From positions 85,205,270-85,269,269 of the forward strand of contig CM048846.1 of NCBI GenBank assembly GCA_026545225.1: a DNA stretch of 64,000 nucleotides. The letters run 5' to 3'. Each line of letters starts with the position of its first letter. The stretch's first letter is position 1. The notes under the pieces were generated by a model. The model ran no database searches, was not told the origin of the DNA, and saw only the letters and a list, made by a program, of their open reading frames with translations. Below are positions 1-11,990 of the stretch, one piece after another. Made by a program: the position numbers and the translations under genes. Source of the DNA: Cornus controversa. Its lineage: Eukaryota > Streptophyta > Magnoliopsida > Cornales > Cornaceae.

Positions 1-2775
1 TGCAGAAAAAAAGACCATATACATTCTACTATTCTAGAAAAAATATACTGTTTCAAACATATTAGCTGTAGTTAATTTACATATGGTACAAGCAGAATGT
101 TCAAAATGTTTGTTTCTGGCATGATCTTTAGGAACAATTCACATCTTAAGCATGGAAGAATTTGGTTCATGCATTATTTGGGTTCACACAAACGTCTATG
201 CTAAGAATGCAATCACAATGGTAACGAACTTAGCCACTTAGGTGACACTCTGGAATATAGTCTCCTTTCATCTTTATGGTTTCAAAGCCAATTCCTTGCA
301 ATTTTAGATCATATTGCAATTCCTTCACTGAGACATATAAGCCCATACATTTTTCCTTTTTCACCCCTTCTTTGGTATGCACAAACATCAAAGCTTAACA
401 ACTTTTGATTTGTCTAAAACTCACTCCAACACTCCAACCTTCTAATGATGTCATTTGAGACATCCCTTATGACAAAAATAATGAATCAATTGTTCCATTC
501 ACATGGATAATATATTGGTCATCGACCATTCGAAATTAATATCCCCCATGTTTGGAGTCAGCTACGTGAAATTGGATGGTATTGGTGTATATTAATTGAT
601 TTTATTGAATAGCCAGACCATCTTAATTGACTTTCAGCTATATAGCTGCCCAGTGACGATTCCTTAATTAAAATGCATGCATTTTTAGCCTTGCCGCTCA
701 TCCATAAACCTGCACTACTAGAATATCTTTTTTGCCCTCTTTGTTACCCATCCAAATGGTTAGATCTCTGCCTTGAGGATCTGTTTCAGGTTGTGTGTGA
801 ATTTGAATTTTCATCCAAATTCAATTTTGTCCTATCTGTTTCAGGTTGTGGGTGAAAATTCAGGTTGTTGTTCATCCTTTTTTTTTTTGATAAGTATATT
901 AGAAAAGCGCTAAATGGGGAGCTCTCAAACTATCCCCAAACTCATTTATATTCATGGATTTACAATAATACCCTTGAACCTAAAAAAAAAACATGGTCAG
1001 AGACTCAAAATAGAATATTTAAGCACCCAAATAGGAAATTCCTCCCCTTCGAAGGATCTCCTATTTTTCTCCCTCCACAACCCCCACCATAAGCAAAGGG
1101 GTGTAACTCTCCAATCATCTTGGACTGTCCACCCACTATACAACCTCTCCAAGCCTCAAATATGCTCCTCGTGGAATCTGGTAACACCCAAGGAACACCG
1201 AACATGGAGAAAATCATAGACCAAATGTCTCTAGCCACTGGGCAATGCAAGAAAAGATGGTCCACCAACTCCACATCCAATTTTGACTTTCCTTTTCCTT
1301 TCATACCGACAAGGGGCAGTGGTATTCTACCTAAATAATGGAAATACTGAGTTATTAATTGATCAATTTGGTGTCTGAGAATCAGAGATGTTCGATGCTG
1401 AACTGGAAGGTTGATTCTTTCATGTGGGGCTTTGGTTGGCTTTATGATGTCCTTGCTGCAGTCAAGGGGTTGATAGGAGGTTGTGGCTTCAGAGTATTTC
1501 CGTATTTTAATATCCAGATCCTTTTCTACTCTAGCTATTGTTCTTACACAGTGTTGGTCCTGCCTATGCAAACTGTTGCTTGGTGGACAGGTTTTAGACT
1601 CAGAATCTGTGTGCTGATGATTTTATCATTGCACCCAAGAATGACCTCTGTCTTAATATCTAGCTATTGACATGCCAAAATCTTTTTCAACAAATCAATC
1701 TAGAATGTGTGACTAATTTCCAAGATTGCTTTTTTAATGGTCCTTCTTCTTTGGCTAAAATTCAAGAGAAATCATTTGATTTCTAAAAAGTGAACCATGA
1801 CTTAGAGATGATGTTAAGTTTTTGTTCATTGCTTTAAATACTCTGTTTATTGTAGTACAGATTCAATTCTGCCCGACTTATGTGCCGATTATTAGTCGAA
1901 GGGCTTGTTTTGTTGGCTGACTATGTTTGGGGGTAAGAAAAAACCAGTGCTCGATGAGAGTAGGCCTAATAGGGTGATATACAGCTATACTATAAGAGGA
2001 ACATGTGCATATGAAATTCACAGAGAAAAAGAAAGAGTATATGAATACACTTTGCATCCTTGTTTCATAGACTTAACACGCAATACACAGTTTAAATAGT
2101 TATTGCCTATTGGAAAAAATAAACTTGGTTTTCCTGTTGTTGATAGATACTCTCATTGGACAAAATAGCAAATATTTTTTTCTAGTTAAGTTCGTCAACT
2201 TAAGTGGGACATTTTAGGCTTATTAGATAGTCAAAAGCCTCCAGCTAACTGTAATTTTGACAGGACCCGTCGGCTGTTTAAGTTAGCTGTTCTTCTTCAC
2301 TATTGTGGTATTTCAAATCTAATGGTCCAATCAAGGTTATGTTGATTCCCATAATGGAGTTGGACATTAACCTTCTGGATGTAACTTTGTTAATGTAATT
2401 GGGAAAGGTAGGTCGGATACCACTTTGTGTAAAATATTGGCTTCACCTCTGTAATGTATCACTATCAATCAATCAGTGTTCTAGATACTATAGACTGTGT
2501 GTTGTTAATCAGGCCAACTATCTGGTGGTATCATGGTAGATAACTGCCACATTTTTTTTATTTTTTTATTTTATGAATATCAGGTATAGCTATACATTAT
2601 CATGAAATTGTTATGTTTTGGTTGTAATACATTTTAATTGATGTTTCTAATTATTATTTAGCCTTGATACTAGTGCTGTGTTCACCTTTGCAAGTGCTAA
2701 TTTTAATCTGAGTCTTATTTATTTTGGTTTCTTTCTTCTTATCCTCTCTAACAATCAACTCTTGTTGCTTTCTAG
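1..2775 (+). other. Probable intron of the AE7-type gene, repeat-bearing
   Basis: I see no coding exon here. The exon that begins at 2776 is internal and follows a normal acceptor (TTTCTAG), so this stretch is most simply the intron before it, and the earlier exons lie left of the window. It holds an L1 fragment at 878-1350. The rest is AT-rich with no recognised feature; short reading frames here lack codon or family support. That all of it is one intron is inference. Confidence 0.5.
878..1350 (-). mobile_element. 5'-truncated L1 LINE, C-terminal ORF2 part
   Basis: Read on the minus strand, positions 1330-1010 encode a stretch with VDHLFLHCPVARDIWSMIF, FGVPWVLP and EAWRGC. This resembles the zf-RVT tail of plant L1 ORF2 proteins. 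The minus-strand 3' end is ACTTATC plus a run of A (878-888 on the plus strand), the same ending as the L1 copies at 38570-38910 and 37943-37966. The 188-residue reading frame over this area is therefore element remnant and not a host gene. The 5' limit is approximate and I could not find a target duplication. Confidence 0.75.
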
Positions 2776-3436
2776 GTGGATATTAAGGTAGCACCTGGGA
2801 CTCATGCGACTGAAGCTGCAGGTCTGTCCTCTCTCTCTCTCTCTGAACTGCCTTTGGTACTTAACCCGTGGTTTCAGAAAAGTCCCTCTTCCTCGTGTAT
2901 TGTGTGCACCTTGCTGTTACTTGTCAATTATGCACATCAGGATATAAATGGTAGTGTGTGGGAACTTTATATTTTTGTAAAGCTCATCTGGTATAGTCTG
3001 TTGGATGTTACCTGCCACCAGATACATGGGTTCAAGACACATCTTCTTAAGCTTCTTGATAATCAGATAAATAAATTTAATTAGTAAATTGAATTTCATC
3101 GTTCATAGTTGATATTATCGTTTTTAACTATGGTAATGTCTTCTACGCTCTAAATAGAAACTGGTGCTGTCGTTCCTGTTGATCAGTTTTACGAGTATAA
3201 AACAGTTTGAAAATGCATTCTGTTGACAGTTTACTGAAAATTGAGTTTTTTTTAAAAAAGGCCTAATTTTGGAGAACATCCTTTTTTCGTTCTCTGAAAA
3301 TTGTTCTCTGAAAGTGGTTCTATTTTTGCTTGCAGTAAATAAACAGTTGAACGATAAAGAACGGGTAGCAGCAGCATTGGAAAATCCTAACCTGGTAGAT
3401 ATGGTTGATGAATGTTTAGCTCCATCTTATGCATGA
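2776..3436 (+). CDS. AE7: MIP18 family protein (AE7/CIA2-type), last two coding exons
   Basis: The family acts in the cytosolic iron-sulfur assembly targeting complex (with CIA1 and MMS19 partners), delivering Fe-S clusters to nuclear and cytosolic enzymes. Exon at 2776-2821 encodes [15 protein letters not shown] and ends in phase 1 before a GT donor. The last exon, 3336-3436, completes the split Val codon and encodes [19 protein letters not shown], then [14 protein letters not shown] and a TGA at 3434-3436. The PGTHATE and [17 protein letters not shown] blocks are near-universal in eukaryotic MIP18 C-termini. The intron between is 514 bp. The N-terminal part, including the conserved HCSMAT region, is outside the window. 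No break is seen. Paralogues (AE7-like) cannot be told apart from this end alone. Confidence 0.9.
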
Positions 3437-4007
3437 ATGAGAAGTATTCCTGTCCTCATGCTGTGGAAAACCCAACCTCCTAAGACTTTCCTAGCAACAC
3501 TTACTGTTCTTCTGTTCTGGTCACTTGCGCACACAGTTTAGTTTCATATGTCATTAGCTTTTTTATTATTTTATTTTTTATTATATATTTTTATTTTTGT
3601 ATTGAGAAAATTTTAATTTATTTTCTCTTGTTTCCTCTTTTTACTTGGGTTAATGTTTTTGGCTTTAGCTACATGTTTTGATTTATTGAAATTCAAATTT
3701 TGGAACAAATAGAAGTATAATGCATTGATCCGTAAATTTGTTTGTAATTTCTTTTTAATGGATTGTTATGGAATCTCTCGCATTGAACACTCCAAAATTA
3801 CCATGGAAGAGAAGCAGAATATTGATTTTCTGTGTCGTACACTTTGGCATTGCTTTTTTCTTGTATACAGTACAACTTTTATTATCTGTATGTTATGTTT
3901 CTGTTGGAATTCAATTAAAGTAACCACCTCTTGCCTAGCCCTGTCATATCATTATATGTAGGATGTTTTTGCAACTCAATATACAAAAACAAAACAGCAG
4001 AATAAAT
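3437..4007. other. AE7 3' UTR and spacer
   Basis: The downstream flank of the AE7-type gene is AT-rich, with T-rich runs near 3560-3620 that would suit a 3' UTR and polyadenylation region. No exact end can be set and no other gene is seen. Confidence 0.4.
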
Positions 4008-4496
4008 AGTCACTACGAAGCATGGATACGGATATACGGATACGGTGATATGAAAAATTTTAAATAAAACAAAAAAACAGGACACCGACACGGACACGGC
4101 AAAGATATGACTATAAAATAAAAATATAATATATTAATATATATTAATTATTCAACAAAAAAAAAATTATATTGCAAAAATACTTCAATTTATCATTAAG
4201 TAATTAAGAACTAAGCAAAAATAGCCAAATAAATTAAAGAATAAGACTTATTTAATCTTCTACATATATTTAGTTTAGATTTTTAATCATAACTTAGTCG
4301 CATATAATTTTTTTTCGAAATATGAATATATATCACAGCTACAAGATATCCGACATGTGTTTGATGAATGTTCGAGGAGTGTTCAAGGAGTATTCGAGAA
4401 GTGTCTTAAAAAGAAAAATATCAGGACATTGCGTCTGACACGAATACTACACCCTCGGTAAAGTGTCCGTGCTAAGCATATATGAAGATGGTGACT
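4008..4496. repeat. MITE-like element with GGACACGG-type ends
   Basis: The left end reads AGTCACTACGAAGCATGGAT and the right end, reverse-complemented, starts AGTCAC and carries ATGCTTAGCACGGACAC. Sub-terminal GACACCGACACGGACACGG on the left and AGTGTCCGTGCT on the right are roughly inverted. Length is about 490 bp with an AT-rich non-coding core. This matches a repeat type common in dicot genomes. Superfamily is not assigned and the target duplication is unclear. Confidence 0.5.
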
Positions 4497-4631
4497 AAGT
4501 GCCCCCACAGACATAAATACTTGTTGACATGAGCTATACCTGCAATATATATATAAGCTTGAATCTTCTATCCAAAATGTCTTTCGCTATCTACGGTCTA
4601 AAATTACTCTATCTAACGATCACGGTTTCAA

Positions 4632-4689
<58 letters not shown>
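4632..4689. repeat. (GT)n(TA)n microsatellite
   Basis: A GT run passes into a TA run of about 40 bp. Reading frames rich in Tyr-Ile alternation across it are artefacts of the repeat. Confidence 0.95.
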
Positions 4690-4691
<2 letters not shown>

Positions 4692-5109
4692 AGGTCTGGA
4701 TGTACGGTCTATTGTGTGCAAGTAGGTTCTTTGAAGGATCTTCACCACCCTCACACACACATGCTTCGATGGGTGGAAACAATCATCACTAAACTCGAAA
4801 AATTGAGCCATAACTCTGACAAGAATTCTTGGGATCCCACCTTTTTTCTATTTAACACCCAATCATTACTGCATTTCCATAATCTCCAGCAAATTAAGGC
4901 TGCAAGGCTTGCAAGATCATCATCTTACGACTCCACGTCTCTCCAAAGCAAGCTTCTGCTTGAAAATCTTGAACACCAAGGAATTAATTTCGACCTACAC
5001 CCTCTAAGCTAACTTATATAGCAAGAAAAGCCAAGTTAAAATCTTCTATGTTTTTAAAACCGAGACACCCCTTTTTTATCCCACCCAATCCATTTCATCT
5101 CCCCTCCAT

Positions 5110-5370
5110 GCACCTTTCAATTCCACCACAAAATTATCAACTTGCTTCTTGTCTTATTACACACAACAACATAATCAATATAATATTTTTGTGATTCAAG
5201 CTTCTCAGTAGGTGACCAGAGTGCAAAAAATAATTGACAACCCACCACCAAATCCTTCTTAACATTTTCCGGTGAAAGTACTTGGTAGTGTTGCCACCAT
5301 GCCTCAACCAAGTAATGTGAGAATTTTGCTTCCAATACATTTCTCCTGCTCTCCACGCCTCAGCCATCTC
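5110..5370 (-). mobile_element. L1 ORF2 scrap (pre-RT region)
   Basis: On the minus strand, positions 5350-5255 encode MYWKQNSHITWLRHGGNTTK followed by YFHRK. This matches the W-K-Q-x-S-x-x-x-W-L-x-x-G-x-x-N-T-x-F-F-H signature between endonuclease and reverse transcriptase in plant L1 ORF2. What follows is degraded and no complete domain remains. No ends were found. Confidence 0.6.
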
Positions 5371-5479
5371 CCGTTCTATTCAAATGTGTCGTTAAGTAAA
5401 TGAACCAAACTTGAACACATTTTAATCTCTGGTGCACTCAACCAAAACTTTATAAGCTTGCTTCTAATCTTTTAAAACT

Positions 5480-5720
5480 CTGAGCTGCCATCTACTCTAA
5501 AAGATGCATGCCCTCTCACGTGTAGTTTTCTTTTTGGTCCAACCTATGTTCTACTTCTAATTATCAATGTAACGGTGTGGTTTGAACACAAGATCTTGTC
5601 TGTCCCGATACCAAGTTGACCAAGTTAACAATTATGTACTCTAAAAACTTAAGCCGTTAAAGAAGGTGTAACTTAAATATATAAATCTTCAACACAGTCT
5701 TAGACCTTTTAAACAGTACT
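5480..5720. repeat. LTR/TRIM-like repeat fragment, shared with 36233-36350
   Basis: Blocks such as TACTCTAAAAACTTAAGCC, GGTGTAACTTAAATAT and CCCTCTCACGTGT recur at 36233-36350. A GATACCAAGTTG block, complement-like to a methionine tRNA primer site, suggests a miniature LTR element fossil. It is non-coding and incomplete. Confidence 0.4.
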
Positions 5721-6282
5721 GCTGGCAGCCCTAAATATTTGTTTACCCATCCTGGCTTTTGAATATGCAACACATGCCTCAGATTATATCTCAGTCAAGA
5801 ACTTGAATTAAAACTTCAAAGCTAAAACTGAAGGTGATCATGTTCATATTCATATTGGGGGACAAAGTTTTAAGCTGGAAAAAAAAGGAGATCATCATTA
5901 GGAAAAAATAAATGTGAAATTGGGACGACTCCTTTCCCAATCTGGACACCATGTATTTGCCCTTGATTCACAGCTTGATTTAGTAGAAGTGAAAGACCTT
6001 TAGAGGTAAATGTGCCAATGGGTACATATATGGTGACACAGTTGAGATCCAAAATGAATTCAACCATGCAAAAATCAACACATTCACTTTATAAACTCAA
6101 TCACCATACAAGGAATATGATCAAAATTAGAAGGCTGAAATCAGCATCATGTACTAATTTGAAAAGCGAGTCTGAAATCAGCAATTAGTTAACAAGAAAA
6201 AGGGGGGAAAACAGAAAAATAAAATCAAGATGTTTCTTCATTCACTTTATCTATGAACATGTGACCAACCAAATGATACCGA

Positions 6283-6283
<1 letters not shown>

Positions 6284-6339
<56 letters not shown>
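6284..6339. repeat. (AT)n microsatellite with T tract
   Basis: An AT dinucleotide run of about 43 bp is followed by 13 T. The following GGGGAACTCGCACACTTTTG stretch looks like a dispersed-repeat fragment but I cannot name it. Confidence 0.9.
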
Positions 6340-6340
<1 letters not shown>

Positions 6341-6467
6341 CTAGTTGGGGAACTCGCACACTTTTGGGCTCACAACAGGCTAGAACCTCTCCCTTCTTCT
6401 TTGAGGATGGGAAAACAGAAAAATAAAATCTGGTCATTTGGCTTGAAATTATATATTAATTATAGAT

Positions 6468-7200
6468 ATGAATGTTAACAGCTTAATGTTGACGGCTTAT
6501 GTGAAACTAGTACTATGTCTTCCTTTTGTCCTCAAATATATATTAAATTATGAATGAGAATGCTAGCAGCTTAAGGTTGACAGCTTATGGAGGAGTAGTA
6601 GTATAACTTTCTTTTGGTGAACTTTTATGAGTTTGTGTTAGAAATTGCCTTGTAAGTGCGGCTTAATGTTGACAGCTTTGAGTTGTGATAATGAAATATC
6701 CTCCAAACATCAAATTACATATTATTCTAATAAATTTTTCTACAAAAATCATTTATCAACCTATAAATATTTACACAATAAATATCATTACATCTCAAAA
6801 TTTCAGCCTAAATTTTTTTTCATAGTTCTATAAACATAATACCATTTTGATCTAAACTTGTGGTGTTTCATGCCCAATGCTTCTTCCACTCCATAACCTA
6901 TGAAGTAGTGAGCGTTTACAAGAAAATAGTTTTTCACCAACTATTTCAAAGTCATGCAAGTGTTTACAAGAAAATAGGTTTTTCATATTGTGTCATATTA
7001 GCTTCTTTAATTGTATCAATTTTATTGTTATTGTTTTATTATTATTATTATTATTTTTTTAATTTTTACCAACTGACCATTCTCATGCATGTGGCATGTG
7101 ACTTTTGAAGACATCCTTTTTGCAGTTAATATTGTAATTAATTTTTACCGACCAATCTTTCTCTTGCATGTGCTATGTGACTTTTGAAGGCATCCCTTGT
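6468..7200. repeat. Series of short local duplications
   Basis: Three local duplications lie close together. CAGCTTAATGTTGACGGCTT recurs in variant form near 6570 and 6660. GTTTACAAGAAAATAG recurs at about 6914 and 6961. A unit of roughly 79 bp with GCATGTGACTTTTGAAG recurs at about 7063 and 7142. No coding potential is seen. Confidence 0.6.
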
Positions 7201-7212
7201 GAAGGAGGAGAA

Positions 7213-7372
7213 AGTATACAATACTCCGAGAATACTATGATGTGCTATCTTCGAGAAGTATAAGTCCTCCATTTCTCCTTAATTATAGTGAAATTAGTAG
7301 TTTTCAAAAGAGATGGAGGGCTTATACCGGTTGGAGATGCCACATCATGAATACTTCTGAGTATTATATAAT
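7213..7372. repeat. Small foldback MITE (about 160 bp)
   Basis: The left arm (CAATACTCCGAGAATACTAT, then GATGTGCTATCTTCGAGAAG) and the reverse complement of the right arm (TAATACTCAGAAGTATTCAT, then GATGTGGCATCTCC) match imperfectly over about 65 bp. Both arms continue with GTATAAGYCCTCCAT. Arms this long for the element's size are typical of Stowaway/Tourist-like or other foldback MITEs; the superfamily is not decided. Confidence 0.65.
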
Positions 7373-7379
7373 TGCTCGT

Positions 7380-9940
7380 CAATGAGGTACACCTCTCTTG
7401 AACTCTACATGCTGCATTTCATGTACTAAAGTAAGAGGCATCACTGACTGTCACAATGACATACAAGATGATTAATTTTTGGTCAATTCATAGTTGCAAA
7501 GTCACATACATAATTTAAATATTTTCTTTCAAGTTGATATTCAAAGTTTTATTTTTCAAATAAAAACAAGATTTTGGCATGCTTCAAAGAACCCATGGTA
7601 TTTTCAAAGCAATTTTTTTCTCGTTTGATTAGCTGCGCATTCTTCAAACTCCCATCTTTTATGTCGTGGGTATGACAGTCGTTAAACAAACCGTGGTTTA
7701 CGAATTTCTAATTTTCAAATTTGTAACCAAACTGTGGGAATAAAAAAGTGAACTGATCCAAACGGATCGGATTAACAATTTTACGGATAAAATGAACACC
7801 CTAAATTTTACCAATTATAGGGACAAGAAGTTAGTTTTGAGGAAGAAACAAGCAGCAAGAGAAAAGTCTGACTAAGAGAAAATATCTCGAGGATTCTCGT
7901 TGAAAAGACATCTATAAAAGGGACCTTCAAGCTTTATCTACAAAGCTCCAAGTTGGAATGGTAATAACATTATGCTCACTTGGAGACCAAAGAAAGAAAG
8001 TTCGAACTTAGCTTCTAAGCCTAGTTAGTTCGTTACTCCAACAATGCTCCTTGATATGAGCCTAAGCTATTTAAAATGTTCCTTGATAGAAGCCTAAACT
8101 ATCTTCAAATTCCAAGCCCGTCTATACTAAAGTTGGACTATTTTCAAGCCTTCACCAAATTATAGAAGATAAAACTAACAACACTTCTTGACATAAGCCT
8201 AGACTGTATTCAAAATCTAAATGCAATCAAATGTTCCTTGACACGATCCTAAACTATTTACAACGCTCCTTGATACGAGTCTAATCTTTCTATGAGTTCT
8301 AAAAGGTCCAATCTCTTCAAGCCAAACAGGGATTGCTCCAAGCCTTTCTTCGAATCAAGATTAAACTTTTCTTCAAAGCAGTTGTTGAATCACGCATGTG
8401 CAAACCACCAAACTGTGACTATACTTCAGTCAAGGCTATTCCAGTTTAGATAAATCGATCAGATTATAGTTGAGGCTTATAATCAAAAACCCGTGAGTGA
8501 CCAGAAACGCTTGACAAGCCAGGTATAATAATTTGATCAAATTGCAGTTGAGCCTCTGTGATCTTTAGGTCAAGAACTCCATTGCTGGAAAGATGCACAA
8601 AGTACAAAAATCTGTTAATTGCTGAAACTCTATGGTTGACCAGATATACTAAACAAGTCTAGTGTAGGTAAACCGATCGAATTGCAGTAGAGATTCCGCT
8701 GGTGACAAGTGGTATCAGGCAAGTCTAGTGTAGGTAAACCGATCAGATTGCAGTTGCTTCACATGCATGTAACTTGTTTAAACTCTTTCGTTTTCCACTT
8801 GTCAAGGGGAGGGAAAGAAAAAAAGGAATGGTGGACATTAACAAGAAAATAGTAGTGAACAAAATAATGTAAAAGAATGTTATTGATAGAGTTGTGTTGT
8901 TGCATAGCGTTGACCATTGTGTGTCCATATTTTTTTGGCAAAGCTAAAAAAAAACAGTGATTAGATTTATTTATTTTTTGTTGTGCATGTAATGGTCCAT
9001 GTAAATGCCCTTGACAATGCAGACCAACTCCAACTCCTGTTGGTTCATGTAGCCATGTCTTTGCCCAGAATTCGTCACTGGCCATCCAAAATAGGTCCAT
9101 CAATCCTAGAGGAAATGATTGCTAACATGGTGTATAGCACGCAAAGTTCTGTTCAAACCCTACAGTAACTCCAATTATATGTTGAACTTTATCAACAATG
9201 AGCAACTTATGACAATTTAGATTTGTATAATGTTGAGATTTTGTCACCGGAAGTTTATTGAATAAAAAGCTTAATCTGACACTATATATAAATCTAGTAC
9301 ACCAATGTTGCTTGTTTGAACGCCAAAAAGAAAAGAATAAATTGAAAAAGACAGACAAAGAAGATGTTGTCTTCTATGAAGTGGAGTGTTTCTTCCAAAA
9401 TAAGGAAAATAAAAAAATCACAGTGACATTTGCAAAGATAAGTTATAGAAAGAGAGATCCACTTTATAGATGTGACATAAAAAGAGAACTATAAAATTTG
9501 CAGACGTGGCCATCAATGTATAGAGTCGGTTATATTTAAGTTTTTTTTTAGTCTGGCTAAACAGCAGTACTCTAATAAAAATAATTATTCATGACCAATT
9601 ATGCTTATGACTCCATCATTTTATTTTTTAAAAAAGAAGCCAAACAAGAATGACAAATGAAAGCAAAGTTTATGTTATCATCGGAAAGAGAAATAAGTGG
9701 TATGACCATATTCAATGTAAATTTGATGATGCACCTTTTAAAAGAGAAATAGCTGTTTAATTAGAAGGAAAGCGATAAAGAGGCCGACCAAAGCTTACAT
9801 GGAATGAAGTAAATAAAAACAATTTCAAAAAGTTAAATTTAAGAGAAGACAGTGTATAATAGAAAAGAATTAAAATTTTGAGAATTTATGTTACCAACTC
9901 TATCCATTTAGGATGAAGGCAAAGTGCACACAATAACAAG
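7380..9940. other. Gene-free stretch with two short-motif arrays
   Basis: I see no gene. From 8041 to 8290 a motif like GCTCCTTGATACGAGCCTAA occurs about five times at irregular spacing. From 8440 to 8760 a motif like GTAAACCGATCAGATTGCAG occurs four times. The rest is ordinary AT-rich sequence. Short open frames on either strand show no recognisable domain. Confidence 0.6.
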
Positions 9941-9944
9941 TTTG

Positions 9945-10018
9945 TGGCCCATGCAGGTCTCGAACCTGCGACTTTCGCGTTATTAGCACAACGCTCTAAC
10001 CAACTGAGCTAATAGGCC
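9945..10018 (-). tRNA. tRNA-Ile (anticodon AAU)
   Basis: Read on the minus strand, the 74-nt gene folds as a cloverleaf. The acceptor stem GGCCTAT/ATGGGCC closes with one G-U pair and discriminator A. The D arm is GCTC...GAGC. The anticodon arm is TTGTG-CTAATAA-CGCGA, with anticodon AAT at positions 34-36. The T arm is GCAGG-TTCGAGA-CCTGC. It matches plant nuclear tRNA-Ile(AAU) as I recall it, apart from one T-G pair in the anticodon stem and one variable-loop change. No intron and no encoded CCA, as expected for a nuclear gene. It stands alone between repeats. Confidence 0.95.
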
Positions 10019-10129
10019 AATTTGCTCTTTTACTAGTATAGATATTATATTAAGAAATTTTCAAAGATTGTCGACATCTACCTAGTTTTAATTAAAGCTT
10101 GATTACTTCAATCTTCTATAGGGCCAACT

Positions 10130-10990
10130 GTAATACCCCGCTCTAACACATGGTATGATATTGTTCGCTTTGGGCCCAAGCCCGCACGGTTTTGTTCTTA
10201 GATTTTACCCCAAAATGTCTTATACCATTTGAAGAGAGCACACTACATATAAGCACATCCCCTTCTCCACACCCAGGCGATGTGGAATTAGGCACCCTGT
10301 AGCCTGTCAGTGTGGTAGCTCAGCCTAGTGTCTTTTCTTGTACCTGCCCACATCACACCCGCTCACAAGGGTCACTACAATCCACCCCCCTATGAGGCCC
10401 GACGTTCTGGTCGACACACTTCCAGTTGGGTTCAGGGTCACTACAATCCACCCCCCTATGAGGCACGACGTCCTGGTCAGCACACTTTCAGTTGGGTTCA
10501 GGCTCTGATACCAACTGTAATATCCTGCTCCAATACGTGGAATGATATTGTTCGCTTTGGGCCTAAGCCCGCAAGGTTTTGTTCTTGGGTTTTACCCCAA
10601 AAGGCCTCATACATATAAGCACATCCCCTTCTCCACACCCAGGTAATGTGAGATTGAGCACCTTATGGCAAGTGTGCCGACGAGCACATCGGGCCTCATA
10701 GGGGAGTGGATTGTAGTCACCTGTGGGGTGGATTGTAGTCACCTGTGGGCGGGTGTAATATGGGCGGGTGCAAGAAAAGACACTGGGCTGAGCTACCACA
10801 CTAACAGGTTACAGGGTGCTCAATCCCACATTGCCTGGGTGTGGAGAAGGAGATATACTTATATGTAGTGTGTTCTCTTCAAATGGTATGAGACCTTTTG
10901 GGAGTAAAACCTAAGAACAAAATCGTGCAGGCTTGGACCCAAAGCAAACAATATTATACCATGTGTTGGAGCGAGGTATTACACCAGCCC
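10130..10990. mobile_element. TRIM-like LTR fossil in inverted duplication
   Basis: A repeat starting CTGTAATACCCCGCTCTAAC occurs at 10130, again as CTGTAATATCCTGCTCCAAT at 10516, and as its reverse complement ending GGAGCGAGGTATTACA at about 10985. GGCTCTGATACCAACTG before 10516 is the complement of a methionine-tRNA primer site, so the units read as short minus-strand LTRs. The inner part carries a tandem unit of about 75 bp (CACTACAATCCACCCCCCTA twice). It is non-coding. The two outer arms are inverted copies over some 150 bp or more. Confidence 0.65.
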
Positions 10991-11990
10991 TTTCGACTCT
11001 CATTAAACATTGCTAAATGTTTCTTTATAAATTGTTTGGTATTTAAATCATAAGTGTCACTAATATTGGTGAAAATTTGGGTACAATCATTGGGGTTATC
11101 TTTCAGGCTAGGGCGGACCATATTGTAGACCAGGGGACCATTTCCAAAAAAAAAAAAAATTTTAATATATAGAAAAAATTTACTCTCAATAGGAACTTCT
11201 TAAGACCTTATTTTGGGACTTCTTCACGTTGTTACAGTGAGTCTCATGGCCAACTAAAGTACATTTTATTTCACCCTTCTCTCAACGAACTCAAATTTTA
11301 GTAACGGATCAAATATATATATTTTTTGTGAATATCAATTTTATACAATTTTTTTTTACATTAGTTATCATACCGTCGTAATTAAGATGTTTAATTGATT
11401 TAAAATTTACTTATAATCAATACAATATTTCATTGGTTAAATTTGATTGATTTACGAAGAATTCAAAAAAGTTAATGATGATAATTTATTTCAAATACAA
11501 TTTGGCCAATATTTCAATACCATTAGATCGTCATTACGTTACCTCATACCATAATTTAAAACTATATTTATTTTATCCCTTCTTTTATTATTTTCTAATC
11601 ATTTTTACATATTCATATCATTCGTATGCAATATGCACTTAAAATTTGGTTATGCAATATTATTCATTGATAGGTAAATCTTATCTTAGATTTTATTTTG
11701 GCATTATGAATTTATATTAAGGCTTATATTGTAAATAAAAATATATTCTAAATTTATTCATATTTATATTTATTTTGTTATACAATTGATTCCTTCCCCC
11801 TCCCCCCCCCCCCAAATAAAACTTCCTGGGTAAAAAAACTACATACAAGAAACTCTCACTCTTGTTAATTCTTATGTAATTTCATTAATAGTTTTTAAAT
11901 ATTTAGATCATTAATGTGATTCTTAGGAATTTAACCAGATTTTTTTGGAGGTATCTTATTCACATATTACCACATCTGTTGTTATCATAT
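10991..11990. other. AT-rich gene-free stretch
   Basis: I see no gene or clear element. A poly-A run lies near 11146 and a C run near 11800. A short block, GGGCGGACC near 11105, is reminiscent of hAT element ends but is too short to call. Confidence 0.5.

Noticed and set aside
1005-1571. A 188-residue minus-strand open frame that could pass for a gene
   Set aside because: Its recognisable part is the zf-RVT tail of an L1 LINE, and the rest has no codon or family support.
4529-5012. Open frames with long Tyr-Ile alternation
   Set aside because: They are translations of the (TA)n microsatellite; the downstream residues match no family I know.
5870-6067. Minus-strand frame of 65 residues
   Set aside because: It is short and isolated, with no recognised domain and no splice context.
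10328-10868. Several overlapping open frames on both strands
   Set aside because: They lie in the inverted TRIM-like repeat and merely mirror each other.
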